Program-made: the position numbers and the translations under genes | Notes under the pieces: generated by a model | Databases searched by the model: none | Seen by the model: the letters and a program-made list of their open reading frames with translations, nothing else | Told to the model about the DNA's origin: nothing | In this document: in pieces, positions 43,503-52,356 of the stretch | Layout of the letters: every line of letters starts with the position of its first letter | How positions within the stretch are numbered: position 1 is the stretch's first letter | Assembly (NCBI RefSeq): GCF_003626695.1 | Contig: NZ_RBAH01000022.1 | Location: 62,001-126,000, forward strand | Source of the DNA: Paenibacillus ginsengarvi | Lineage (GTDB): Bacteria; Bacillota; Bacilli; Paenibacillales; NBRC-103111 | DNA length: 64,000 bases | Direction: 5' to 3'

Positions 43503-46500
43503 ATGAAAAAGCATATGAAACGCGCCGTCAGCTTCCTGCTCAGCCTGGTCTTGACGCTGTCTGTCTGGACGGGCTGGAACGCGGCGCAGCCAAAGGATGT
43601 GAGCGCAGCTTTGATGGATCCGTTCGAGCATTTGGATCAAGGAAAACTTTTTTTCTCCGGTCCTGTTAACGCCTACGATCTTCTCGTTACTCCGCTTGCA
43701 TGGCCGTCGGTACCTGGACGAGTCATAGCGGAGGCGGACATTCAGCCGATCAGCAACGCAGGGAGTTCGTGGGCACCGGCCCTGTCTCTGTACTGGGATA
43801 CGGCCAAGTATGTCTCCATCGGCATTTCCAGCAACGGCAAGTTCAACCTGCTTCCGGGAGGTTATACGGGAACCGCTCCGCTCGGGCAAACATATCGTGT
43901 GCGAATCGTTTGGGAGAACGGAACCGTCCAGCTCTGGGGCGGTTTGAAAGGAACCGATCCCGTCTTGCTAAAAACCACTCCGGCTCCGGCTTCCGGTCCT
44001 CCACCGTATTTACTTGTAGGTAAAGGGTTCGGCAGCACCTCGGTCTACACAAATCCGTTCCTGGCTAACGATTATTCGGATGTCGGGACATCGGGGAATG
44101 TATACATGGATAACATAACCGTTTTTGCGGATGAAACGCTTAAGCTGGAGGAGACGTTCGGCAGCGGTATCGATCCGGAACGCTGGCAGGTGCTGATGTC
44201 GCCGTCGGCTCAGCCGAAACCGCCGGTCGAATTCGCGGACCTGTTTCCGAACTGGAAAGCTCCCGCCGAACGGGGCGCGGCATCCGTACCGCGCGTGCTG
44301 TACAAGGAAGCGGACTGGAACGACTATTTCCAGAAAGTGCAGACGTCGGCCGAGTTTCGCGCTTTCTCGGACCAGCAGATCCAGTCGCTGCGTAACGAAG
44401 CAGCGCTGGCGATGGGGTACGATGCCGCTGCGATCGAAAATATGATTCCCGTAACGACGCCGAACGCCAATTTGTTCACTCCTTGTCCGAACGCTCCTGC
44501 TAACGGCTTCCCGCACGGAAGCTGGCAATGGAGCCCAAGCAATCCGGATGTGATGTATTGCGGCGGCATGGCGTTCCCGAACGAACAATATCCCGAGGAA
44601 GGGGTTATGATTGCAAATTGGGGCGGGGTAGAGCAGCGTATTACTTACTACAACCGCGAGGTTTACGACTATAACGGATTTCCGCTGCGCCCAAGCTTCA
44701 CTTCCTATATTCGCGCCAAAAAAGTGCTGTACATGGCCAACATAGCAAACAAGATGGCGATCTTGTACAAGCTGACCGGCGAGGCGGCGTACGCCCGGCA
44801 GGCGAAAAGCATTTTGCTGCGTTTTGCCGCCGTGTATCCGCACTGGCTGCTGCATTCGGGCTATGGCGAGTTTGCCGATATGGACCCGAAAACGGCGGCG
44901 TTTTCCATCGACAAGCTGCCGAAGCCGGAGCTGACGGCTCCGCCGAACACGCCGAACCGGGGGCTGTACGCCGGATACTGGATGGCCGGGCGCGGCAATG
45001 CGGACGGGCTGGAAGGCTCGTTCATTCTGCCGCTCGTCACCGCCTACGATTTGCTGCAAAATGTGCAGGATCAGCAGGCTCCGCTGCTGAATAGCGGCGA
45101 CCGGCTCGTCATCGAGCGCGATCTGCTGCTGGAATCGGCGGCGCTGTTTCTGGCCGACTCGTCGATCAACAACAAATCGATCTCCAATCGTACCGCTGCC
45201 GCGGCCATCGGCGTGGCCGTCGACGAACCGAAGCTGGTCCGGTTCGGTCTTCATGGTTTCAATCAGCTGATGAGCCAGTGGTATAAAGCCGATGGATCTC
45301 CGGCCGAAACGCCGGCGTACGGTTTGCAGGTCGTCGGATATTTGTGGCGGCTCGGCGAAATTTTGGAGGGTTATTCCGATCCGCCGTCGTATACGCCGCC
45401 GGCGGGCACTTCTCGAATCGACAACTTTACCGTCTATAACCGTACCGATTACCGGATGGTGTACAAAACGCTGGGCGATGCGCTGCTGCCCTCGATGAAA
45501 TATCCGGTGGTAGGCGATTCGTATATGACGAGCGCGCCCGCCGGTTATTACCTTGGTCTTGGGGCGAAGCGGTCCGGGCTGGACAGCCTGACCAGCCTGC
45601 TGCGCTTCGGCGGGTTTACACTGAGCGGGCTGGAAGGGCTGTTTTACAGGCCGGATCAATTGGAGCAAGCCGATCCGCTGGTGCTGCCGGATGTGATGTT
45701 TCCACAGTGGAAGCTGGCCTACCTGCGCGGCGGCAGCAGTAATCTGGGCAGCTCCGCTATTCTGAATCTCAGTGACTGGGGAGGCCATCGCCATCTGGAC
45801 AGTCTCGATCTGAGCTATTGGGCGAACGGCGGAGAAGCTTTATCCGACCTCGGGTATTTGTGGGACAGTCCCGATAAGGCGATGACCTCGCGGTCGGCGG
45901 CGCATAATCTGGTTGTCGTGGACAAGGCGAACCAGAAGGACAGCGGGCGGGGTGGCAGTCTCGGCTTCTACGAAACTCCGGGTCCGGTAAAGGCGGCGGA
46001 AGCCAGCTCGAGGGCGTACGCACAAACGGATGTATACGACCGCACCGTGCTTTCGCTCGGAGCGACCGCACGGCGGCCGGAATATTTGGTTGATCTGTTC
46101 CGCGTCCGCGGGGGCGGAACTCACGACTACATGCTCCATGGGGCAACGTCAGGCGCAACGTCCGAACACATTCAGCTGTCTCCGGGCGGTTCGGCGGCGG
46201 TTGCCGGATATGGGCTGACCGATGTGAAGTCGGCTGTAACCGACCAGCCGTGGACGGTCGGCTGGAAAAATGCCGGCGGAACCGGATGGATCAAGTCGTG
46301 GCAAGTGCCAATGACAGTCGCGGAGTCGGTATACATCGGCAGCGGCTGGGGACAACGGGGGACGGCTGATAGCGGCGCTCAATTGCCGTATGTGGTCCGG
46401 CGTTTGAACGGAGCGCCGCAAGGAAGCACCTTTGCTTCGGTGTTCGAATCGTATACCGCCGCGCCGAGCATCCAGCAGGTGACGGCATTAACCGCGACGG

Positions 46501-47375
46501 ACAGCGTATATGCGCCGGATGTTTCCGCGTCGGTCGGGCTTGCCGTTAGCGGAGCCGGTTGGCACGATCTGGTGTTCAGTACGAGAACGGGAGCGGCGTC
46601 GCTGCCTCGAACGTTCCGGGAGGGCGGTAACCCGAATCAGACGGTTACGTTCGGCGGCCAACTAGGCGTATTGTCTTATGAAGAACAAAACGGGGCCGAT
46701 GTTCTGCGTTCCGCGTTCCTCGCCGGAGAAGGCCGGATTGAGCGTGACGGCCGAGGCATTGCTATCGCGCAAGGCGAGCAGAAGGAAGGAGCGATCGCAC
46801 AAAGCTTTCAAGACGGCTTTACAGCGAGCGGCATCGTGGCGGATGCGAACCTCTGGATCGGAAGCCATGTGCTCATCCGTAAAGGGACGGACTGGACGGC
46901 GTACCCGGTACTGGATGTACGTACAGAAGGCGGGAAAACCCGATTCGTCACGTATGCGGCAGGCGATGGTTATCCTTTTGACGGAGGAGAGGCTTGGAAG
47001 CTTGTTCCTTATGCAACGGCCGAGCTGACGGCGACTGGCGAATGGAGCATTGTAAAGTCCGCAGGCAGAGCCGCGGTGATCGACAATGAACCGAATCGGC
47101 CGATGACGATCGCTGCGATGGCGGAGCAGACGAACCAGCTGCAACAATCCGGAGACATTCAGTCTACCTTTGCCGGCGAATTGAAGTACAGACTGGATAT
47201 CATTCGTTTGCTGGAGGAGCAGGGGAACCGGCAAACCGCGATCGCCTATTTACAAGATTTCGTCGCTCATCTGAACGATCCGAGCGTACGAGCGCAGCAG
47301 CTGGTGTCCGCCACCGCGGCGGACCTGTTGAACGCAGCTGCGGGAGCGCTGCTGCAAGGCTGGGCGCAGGCCTGA
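43503..47375 (+). CDS. Large secreted heparinase II/III-like polysaccharide lyase
   Basis: A 1290-residue exported protein. The signal peptide is MKKHMKRAVSFLLSLVLTLS with cleavage near DVSAA. Residues about 35-205 look like a concanavalin-like beta-sandwich (VRIVWENGTVQLWGG). Residues about 230-600 form the alpha/alpha toroid (YTRAKKVLYMANIANKMAIL region; GLYAGYWMAGRGNADGLEGS). From 700 comes the heparinase II/III beta-sandwich (GGHRHLDSLDLSYWANGGE, with the metal-binding DSPDKAMTSRSAAHNLVVVD). The ATG at 43503 is chosen with TAGGGAGGTG 7 nt upstream. Uronate-containing glycosaminoglycan or alginate is the likely substrate, not proven. Confidence 0.86.
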   Translation: MKKHMKRAVSFLLSLVLTLSVWTGWNAAQPKDVSAALMDPFEHLDQGKLFFSGPVNAYDLLVTPLAWPSVPGRVIAEADIQPISNAGSSWAPALSLYWDTAKYVSIGISSNGKFNLLPGGYTGTAPLGQTYRVRIVWENGTVQLWGGLKGTDPVLLKTTPAPASGPPPYLLVGKGFGSTSVYTNPFLANDYSDVGTSGNVYMDNITVFADETLKLEETFGSGIDPERWQVLMSPSAQPKPPVEFADLFPNWKAPAERGAASVPRVLYKEADWNDYFQKVQTSAEFRAFSDQQIQSLRNEAALAMGYDAAAIENMIPVTTPNANLFTPCPNAPANGFPHGSWQWSPSNPDVMYCGGMAFPNEQYPEEGVMIANWGGVEQRITYYNREVYDYNGFPLRPSFTSYIRAKKVLYMANIANKMAILYKLTGEAAYARQAKSILLRFAAVYPHWLLHSGYGEFADMDPKTAAFSIDKLPKPELTAPPNTPNRGLYAGYWMAGRGNADGLEGSFILPLVTAYDLLQNVQDQQAPLLNSGDRLVIERDLLLESAALFLADSSINNKSISNRTAAAAIGVAVDEPKLVRFGLHGFNQLMSQWYKADGSPAETPAYGLQVVGYLWRLGEILEGYSDPPSYTPPAGTSRIDNFTVYNRTDYRMVYKTLGDALLPSMKYPVVGDSYMTSAPAGYYLGLGAKRSGLDSLTSLLRFGGFTLSGLEGLFYRPDQLEQADPLVLPDVMFPQWKLAYLRGGSSNLGSSAILNLSDWGGHRHLDSLDLSYWANGGEALSDLGYLWDSPDKAMTSRSAAHNLVVVDKANQKDSGRGGSLGFYETPGPVKAAEASSRAYAQTDVYDRTVLSLGATARRPEYLVDLFRVRGGGTHDYMLHGATSGATSEHIQLSPGGSAAVAGYGLTDVKSAVTDQPWTVGWKNAGGTGWIKSWQVPMTVAESVYIGSGWGQRGTADSGAQLPYVVRRLNGAPQGSTFASVFESYTAAPSIQQVTALTATDSVYAPDVSASVGLAVSGAGWHDLVFSTRTGAASLPRTFREGGNPNQTVTFGGQLGVLSYEEQNGADVLRSAFLAGEGRIERDGRGIAIAQGEQKEGAIAQSFQDGFTASGIVADANLWIGSHVLIRKGTDWTAYPVLDVRTEGGKTRFVTYAAGDGYPFDGGEAWKLVPYATAELTATGEWSIVKSAGRAAVIDNEPNRPMTIAAMAEQTNQLQQSGDIQSTFAGELKYRLDIIRLLEEQGNRQTAIAYLQDFVAHLNDPSVRAQQLVSATAADLLNAAAGALLQGWAQA

Positions 47376-47395
47376 TTGCTGCGACGGTGTCCCGG

Positions 47396-47427
47396 AAAGC
47401 CGCCATTTTAAGAGAATGGCGGCTTTT
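47396..47427. terminator. Bidirectional terminator
   Basis: AAAGCCGCCATT pairs with AATGGCGGCTTTT around a 7-base loop, directly after the lyase gene. Confidence 0.85.
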
Positions 47428-47632
47428 CCGCGTGCAATAGCTGTTTACAAAACACTGGATTTATTCGGAACATTCGCCATACTACTATTGGGTTTTTCTG
47501 TATAATGAAGATATACGTTTTGTTCAGTTCGACGATTTGAAGATGTACTAGGATACGATCCTTCCATTTTTGAAGGCGCATCCAATACAGATGTGATTCA
47601 TGACAGTACATGCGAAACGGAGATGGCGCGTA

Positions 47633-48682
47633 ATGATTCGTATTCATCAGGAAGCGTGCGAGCGGAATGCCAGATTGCTGGATAAGCCGTTTATCGCACG
47701 GGTAGAAGAGGGATTGACACCATGCATGAGTGTTGCTGTCGTTAAAGGCGACGAGCTTGTCTACCAGCTGGCGCACGGCCGACCTACGTTCAGCCCCGGG
47801 GAAGGGCGTCAGATTGGACCGGAGACAGCGTTTAATGTAGGTTCCATCACGAAAGTCGTCACATCCGCGCTGGCCGTCAAGCTGATGGAGTCGGGCGTAT
47901 GGTCGGTAGGTGATCCTGTCCGGAGATATGTCACGGAATATCCGTTCGAGGACGTAACGCTGGGCCATTTGCTGTCACACAGCGCAGGGCATAACAAGCT
48001 GCCGGGCGCGAGTCCGGCGCGCGGAGAAATGAAAGCGTATTTGCAAGGCGTATACGCATCGCTGGAGCGTGAAGCGGCGCCAGGCGAAAGAGCGCTGTAC
48101 GACACGAATAATCAGGATATCGTTATGGATATGATCGAGCGGGTCACCGGGGAGCCGATTGCAGGCTGGGCCAGGTCTGTGCTGTTCGAGCCGCTCGCTA
48201 TGAATCGTACGAGCTACGACAGTGCCGACTATGCGGAAGGAGAATACGTGCTTCCTTGTTCTCAGGACAACGGGATGGAGGAGATGCGGCTCGACAAGCG
48301 GGCTCCGAGCGGCGGGACCGGCTTGTATTCAACGGCGCTAGATTTGGTCAAGTTCGCTTCCCTGTTTCTGACCAAGGGACGATACGGCGGGGAGGACGTG
48401 TTCTCGGAAGCGGCGATCGATTTCATGCTGCGGGAGTCAACAGCCGGCAAATTTGCGAAAACGCCGGTTATGTTCCTGAAAACGGAAGCCGACCGTTACG
48501 GCTGCTTTGGCGATTTGAACTCGCCGCTAGCGGCAGGGCATCCCGCCTTTAGCGGCTGCATGCTGATGATTGATCCCGCCTATGACGTAGCGGCGGCAGT
48601 CGTCACGAACAGCCAGAAGCTTCACGGACACTGGCGGAACTACAAGCTGCTGATGAACCTGATTATGGGCGCCGTCACTTGA
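47633..48682 (+). CDS. Serine hydrolase, beta-lactamase/DD-peptidase-like
   Basis: A 349-residue protein of the class C beta-lactamase-like family. The nucleophile motif is S-I-T-K (FNVGSITKVVTS, S71 and K74). HLLSHSAGH and LYDTNNQD correspond to the second conserved block; APSGGTGLYS is the third. No signal peptide, so an intracellular esterase or peptidase role is likely. The ATG at 47633 has GGAG 10 nt upstream; an ATG at 47600 has none. A TATAAT lies at 47501-47506. Confidence 0.88.
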   Translation: MIRIHQEACERNARLLDKPFIARVEEGLTPCMSVAVVKGDELVYQLAHGRPTFSPGEGRQIGPETAFNVGSITKVVTSALAVKLMESGVWSVGDPVRRYVTEYPFEDVTLGHLLSHSAGHNKLPGASPARGEMKAYLQGVYASLEREAAPGERALYDTNNQDIVMDMIERVTGEPIAGWARSVLFEPLAMNRTSYDSADYAEGEYVLPCSQDNGMEEMRLDKRAPSGGTGLYSTALDLVKFASLFLTKGRYGGEDVFSEAAIDFMLRESTAGKFAKTPVMFLKTEADRYGCFGDLNSPLAAGHPAFSGCMLMIDPAYDVAAAVVTNSQKLHGHWRNYKLLMNLIMGAVT

Positions 48683-48788
48683 GGGGAGTACGGTGCTGCG
48701 GGAAGTGGAGGAACTTGTAACAAGGATCTAACATTGCGTTCCGCTTACGAGGATAAAATTCAACATGGCAGGGAAGGGAGGAACCCGA

Positions 48789-49403
48789 ATGCGATATTTT
48801 GCAACCGTTATCGTGATAGGCTGCCTTTGGCTACTTCTCGTTTTCCGGATTACGCCCCCTTCATATGGAAAGGCATTGATTCTTCCTCCCGATCAGATGC
48901 TGGAATATGCTGATGTGATATTTACCGGTAACATTATTAGATTCGAGAACCTGCCTCCAAAAAAAAACGAACCCGGACCCTACGTGATTAAACGGATATA
49001 TGTGAAGGTCGAACAAATATTAAAAGGGGATCTGGATTCGGATATCGTGATCCTAAGGCAAACAGAAGGCGGGCTGGCCGTGCATCAAACATTTCCGGTT
49101 CACGAATATGGTCAACTGCTGATCCTGCAACGAAAGCTGCCGGACAATAGCCTGTCCGGTGTGGCAGATACGAATAACTTAGGCATCATCCGGGGAGAAC
49201 GAGTGGCGGAGGTTATTGGCAGTTCAAATGCTGCGTACGTTTCTGTCTACGATCAATTTTATCAAGCTGGTAAAATAGATGCGAAGTCGCCTACCCTCGC
49301 CCGGAATTCGGCAGCGGTTCCACTTAGTTATGGCCTTGTAGCGGCCGCAGGGGTTTTGGTCCTTTATTGCTGCATTAATCAATATGGAAGAAAGAAAGAT
49401 TAG
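48789..49403 (+). CDS. Membrane-anchored protein of unknown function
   Basis: A 204-residue protein with an N-terminal hydrophobic segment (RYFATVIVIGCLWLLLVF) and a C-terminal one (LSYGLVAAAGVLVLYCC), with about 140 extracytoplasmic residues between. The middle (YVKVEQILKGDLDSDIVIL, YGQLLILQRKL) is a small beta-rich domain. The start is the ATG with AAGGGAGG 7 nt upstream. Family not recognised. Confidence 0.65.
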   Translation: MRYFATVIVIGCLWLLLVFRITPPSYGKALILPPDQMLEYADVIFTGNIIRFENLPPKKNEPGPYVIKRIYVKVEQILKGDLDSDIVILRQTEGGLAVHQTFPVHEYGQLLILQRKLPDNSLSGVADTNNLGIIRGERVAEVIGSSNAAYVSVYDQFYQAGKIDAKSPTLARNSAAVPLSYGLVAAAGVLVLYCCINQYGRKKD

Positions 49404-49504
49404 GGAAAGGCTCTGCCGCGAGGATAATGGCATATCGACTACCCTCATCACCTCCCCGTATGCACTAAATAACGGGAGATTTTCCATGTATTCTAAAGCA
49501 GACT

Positions 49505-49550
49505 AGCTTTCTTGAAATCGCCCGATAGGGTGGTTTAGGAAAGCTTTTTT
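49505..49550 (+). terminator. Rho-independent terminator
   Basis: A long imperfect stem (AGCTTTC..CCC with GGG..GAAAGCT) is followed by six T. The rest of the gap up to 49737 is AT-rich with no other feature recognised. Confidence 0.8.
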
Positions 49551-49737
49551 ATTGCATATAATCTACCCGGACTGTGACAAATGACCTAATTCATGTACAA
49601 AGCAAGGCTATAAAGTTATGAATCTATGACAAAATACTGGTAATTTTGTCGATGACCTATTAAAATAGTGAATCGCAACTGAAAATGCCTCTCATACGAA
49701 GAGAATCATGCAGAAACGGACAGGAGAGAGAAACGTT

Positions 49738-51174
49738 TTGAGAACAAAAGGCAAAATCGGAATGCTGCTGCTAGTACTGGCAGTCGTTCTGGGGGCAGTT
49801 TCGATCGCGAACCCGGACCCGGCGGAGGGCGCGGATTCGGCTGTCGCAAACAAAGCAATCATTGATCCGTATCAAATGTACACGTATCCGCTGATGATGC
49901 AAGATCTCGAACGGCTGGCTGCTGCCTATCCGGACTTAATCGAACTTCAATCGATCGGCCAAACCGTCTTCGGGCGGGATATCCGGGCGGTCAAGCTGGG
50001 CAAGGGGGATGCCGCGATACTTGTGGACGGGGCTCAGCATGCACGCGAGTGGATGGGGACGAATCTCATTTTGTATTTGATCGACCGATACGCCTATGCT
50101 TACGAGCATGATGTGAACTATGGAGACTATAACGTTCGCGATATTCTGGACCGCTGCACAATTTGGTTTGTGCCTATGGTCAACCCGGACGGCACTGCAC
50201 TTCAGCAGGAAGGGCTGGAGGCATTCCCCGAATTTTGGCATGCGAATCTGCTCGGAATGAATGGAAACAGCAGCAATTTCAAACATTGGAAAGCGAATGC
50301 CCAAGGGGTCGACATCAACAGACAATACCCGGCCATGTGGGCCGACATTCGCAATTCTCCCGGGTACCCGAAATTCAAAAACTTTAAAGGCTGGGAGCCG
50401 GCGCAGACAGCGGAAGCGGCTAGTATGATGAAGTTAACGTACGAGATCGACCCGGAAATCGCCTTTTCGTACCATTCGTCGGGCCGGGTGCTGTACTGGC
50501 ATTTCAATACGTCGTCCGAGCATGTGAATCGGGATAAAAGGCTGGCTAACGCGATCAGCGCGATGACCGGATACGGCCAGGTCAAACCGGAGAAAAATCC
50601 TTCCGGCGGCGGCTTCACGGATTGGTTCATCATGCAGTTCGGACGTCCGGGTTTCACGGCGGAGCTGGGCACGTATCAGGAGGAAAACGAACTGCCGCTC
50701 TGGACATTCGGCGAGTTATGGGAGGAAAATAAAGAAGTCCCGCTGTATTTGGCCGCCGAGGGGTACCGCCTGTGGCTGGAGCGTTATCCGATCGAGCAGA
50801 TGGAAGAGCAGATTCAGCTTCTGGGGGAAGTGCAGCTGTACAATCGTCCCAGCGAATCTTCGCCGGTTGGGGCCACGCTGAAAGACGCCAAGCTGAAAGC
50901 AAACGCTCGTCTCGGACAATGGTACCGGGTTTCGACATGGCTTGGTCCGAAGTGGATTCGTCCGGAACCGTCCGCTTATTTGATCGGACATACAGAGCCT
51001 TACGAACAGCGAGTCAAGCTGACGGACAAAACACCGATCTATGCGTCCCCGAAAGCGGATGTGAAGCTGCCTCTGGCCGAGCTGCATTCGCAGGAAGTAG
51101 AGGCGATCGAGCGGTGGAACGACTGGATTAGGATCAAAACTTGGCTGGGCAGCAGTTGGATCAAAAAAGAATAA
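49738..51174 (+). CDS. Secreted M14 zinc carboxypeptidase with C-terminal SH3-like region
   Basis: A 478-residue exported peptidase. The signal peptide is LRTKGKIGMLLLVLAVVLGA. Zinc ligands are in the HxxE of GAQHAREW (H101, E104) and in FSYHSSGR (H246); the catalytic glutamate is in TAELGTYQ (E309). NPDGTALQ and DINRQYP are substrate-binding. The last 110 residues hold two short GQWYRVSTWLGPKWI / WIRIKTWLGSSWI repeats, probably cell-wall-binding SH3-like units. The TTG at 49738 is chosen since AGGAGAG lies 9 nt upstream; ATG 49708 is the alternative. Peptidoglycan stem-peptide cleavage is a reasonable inference. Confidence 0.85.
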   Translation: MRTKGKIGMLLLVLAVVLGAVSIANPDPAEGADSAVANKAIIDPYQMYTYPLMMQDLERLAAAYPDLIELQSIGQTVFGRDIRAVKLGKGDAAILVDGAQHAREWMGTNLILYLIDRYAYAYEHDVNYGDYNVRDILDRCTIWFVPMVNPDGTALQQEGLEAFPEFWHANLLGMNGNSSNFKHWKANAQGVDINRQYPAMWADIRNSPGYPKFKNFKGWEPAQTAEAASMMKLTYEIDPEIAFSYHSSGRVLYWHFNTSSEHVNRDKRLANAISAMTGYGQVKPEKNPSGGGFTDWFIMQFGRPGFTAELGTYQEENELPLWTFGELWEENKEVPLYLAAEGYRLWLERYPIEQMEEQIQLLGEVQLYNRPSESSPVGATLKDAKLKANARLGQWYRVSTWLGPKWIRPEPSAYLIGHTEPYEQRVKLTDKTPIYASPKADVKLPLAELHSQEVEAIERWNDWIRIKTWLGSSWIKKE

Positions 51175-51230
51175 CGGCGCCGGCTGTTATACGAGCGCTA
51201 CCGTTTGCGCGTCGTCCGGCATGTATCATC

Positions 51231-51255
51231 AAGCACCCAATCCTGGGTGCTTTTT
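51231..51255 (+). terminator. Rho-independent terminator
   Basis: AAGCACCCA/TGGGTGCTT stem with a 4-base loop followed by TTTTTGAG. Confidence 0.85.
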
Positions 51256-51361
51256 GAGCTGTTCGATATGGCGAAATGGCTGAAAAAGGGTTGAGGGATT
51301 AAGCGGATATGTCTATAATACAGGAAACTGGTCGGCCACCGAGAAAGTCCGGCGTTAGGCG

Positions 51362-51690
51362 GTGAATGTTATTGAGAACTTGCTTGTATTGTTGATGGTA
51401 GTGTTTGCGGCTTCGCTGCTGCAAGCGAGTACCGGGTTCGGTTTTTCGATTATAGGGACGCCTTTTCTTCTGATGATGTTTCCGGCTCATACCGCAATCC
51501 AATTGAACATTCGCTTGTTATATCGATGTTCAAGATGTTCAGGATTCGGGAAGAGTTAAACAAGCGGCTTATGGGGAGATTGATTACGGGAAGTTTGATC
51601 ATGATAATCCCAGGCCTCATGATTTACTTATATGCGGACATTGCGGCGATCAAGCTGGTCGTCGGGATTCTGATCCTTCTGCTGACCATG
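51362..51690 (+). pseudogene. TauE/SafE-family permease remnant
   Basis: Reads ENLLVLLMVVFAASLLQAST, GFGFSIIGTPFLLMMFPAHT and AIQLNI from a GTG start, then shifts frame near 51515 to ISMFKMFRIREELNKRLMGR and IYLYADIAAIKLVVGILILL. This is the N-terminal half of a sulfite/organic-acid exporter-like protein. It breaks off at about 51690, where an unrelated transporter end begins. Confidence 0.75.
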
Positions 51691-51959
51691 CTATTGCCGG
51701 AATGTTTCTATTCGGTTTCGGTGATTCGATCTTCGGGCCTTCCTTCAACGGGATGCTCTCCAAGTCTGTCGGTTCCAGCGAACAAGGAAGGATTCAAGGA
51801 GGCAGTCAATCGATTCAGGCTTTAGCAAGAATAATCGGGCCTATTATAGGAGGCCAAATCTATGTATCGCTTGGTCATGCCGCGCCCGCTTTTATGGGGG
51901 TACTCCTTATAGCAGCGGCCATATTGGTTTTGAAAAAAGATACGCGTTCTCATATATAA
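51691..51959 (+). pseudogene. MFS transporter remnant, C-terminal part
   Basis: From AIAGMFLFGFGDSIFGPSFN through SEQGRIQGGSQSIQALARII and GGQIYVSLGHAAPAF to the stop, this is the last 85 or so residues of a TetA-like drug exporter. It is joined, in a different frame, directly to the TauE remnant, so the two genes were fused by a deletion. Confidence 0.8.
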
Positions 51960-51976
51960 ACTACCGCATCATAAAA

Positions 51977-52008
51977 GAGGAGGCCGGCCCGAAAGCTCGG
52001 CCGACCTC
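51977..52008. terminator. GC-rich hairpin after the MFS remnant
   Basis: GAGG.CGGCC pairs with GGCCG.CCTC around an 8-base loop. Probably the old terminator of the MFS gene or of the PHP remnant on the other strand. Confidence 0.5.
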
Positions 52009-52034
52009 GCGATCCGGTCCGCAGCTCAGCGCTG

Positions 52035-52239
52035 CTAACGCCCCAGCGGGACCATCATTCGTTTGCGGTTGCGGAACGTGGCGAGCTGCCGCACTCCGAT
52101 GGAATGCAGGTAACTCGTCACCGCCTCTTAATCGTACAGCAATTGGGCGGGGCTATGGGCATCCGAGCCGAAGGTGAACACTACGCCGGCGCGGTGCAGC
52201 CGCTCCAGCAGGTCGGTGGAAGAAGTTCGGAGGTAACCG
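52035..52239 (-). pseudogene. PHP-domain (histidinol-phosphatase-like) remnant, C-terminal
   Basis: The minus strand reads LLERLHRAGVVFTFGSDAHS, PAQLLYD, stop, then EAVTSYLHSIGVRQLATFRN and a final stop at 52035. GSDAH is the metal-binding motif of PHP phosphoesterases. A TAA at 52128-52130 replaces an expected Tyr codon. The N-terminal part is absent. Confidence 0.7.
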
Positions 52240-52266
52240 GCTGCAAGCAGGATGCAGCCGGTTTTA
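52235..52266 (+). terminator. Rho-independent terminator hairpin
   Basis: AACCGGCTGC/GCAGCCGGTT stem with a 9-base loop followed by TTA. It stands alone upstream of the UvrA-like gene, so it may be a relic or an attenuator. Confidence 0.6.
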
Positions 52267-52356
52267 TGTGCCTCGGACGATAGAGCAGGATTTTGCGATT
52301 CCTAAAATGGTATAATGTGGAGTGGGACGAAAATATAAATCGGAAGGACGTCAATC

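Noticed and set aside
44010..45794. 594-codon minus-strand frame opposite the heparinase-like gene
   Set aside because: Arg/His-rich antisense frame produced by third-position GC bias; the + strand gene has clear domains.
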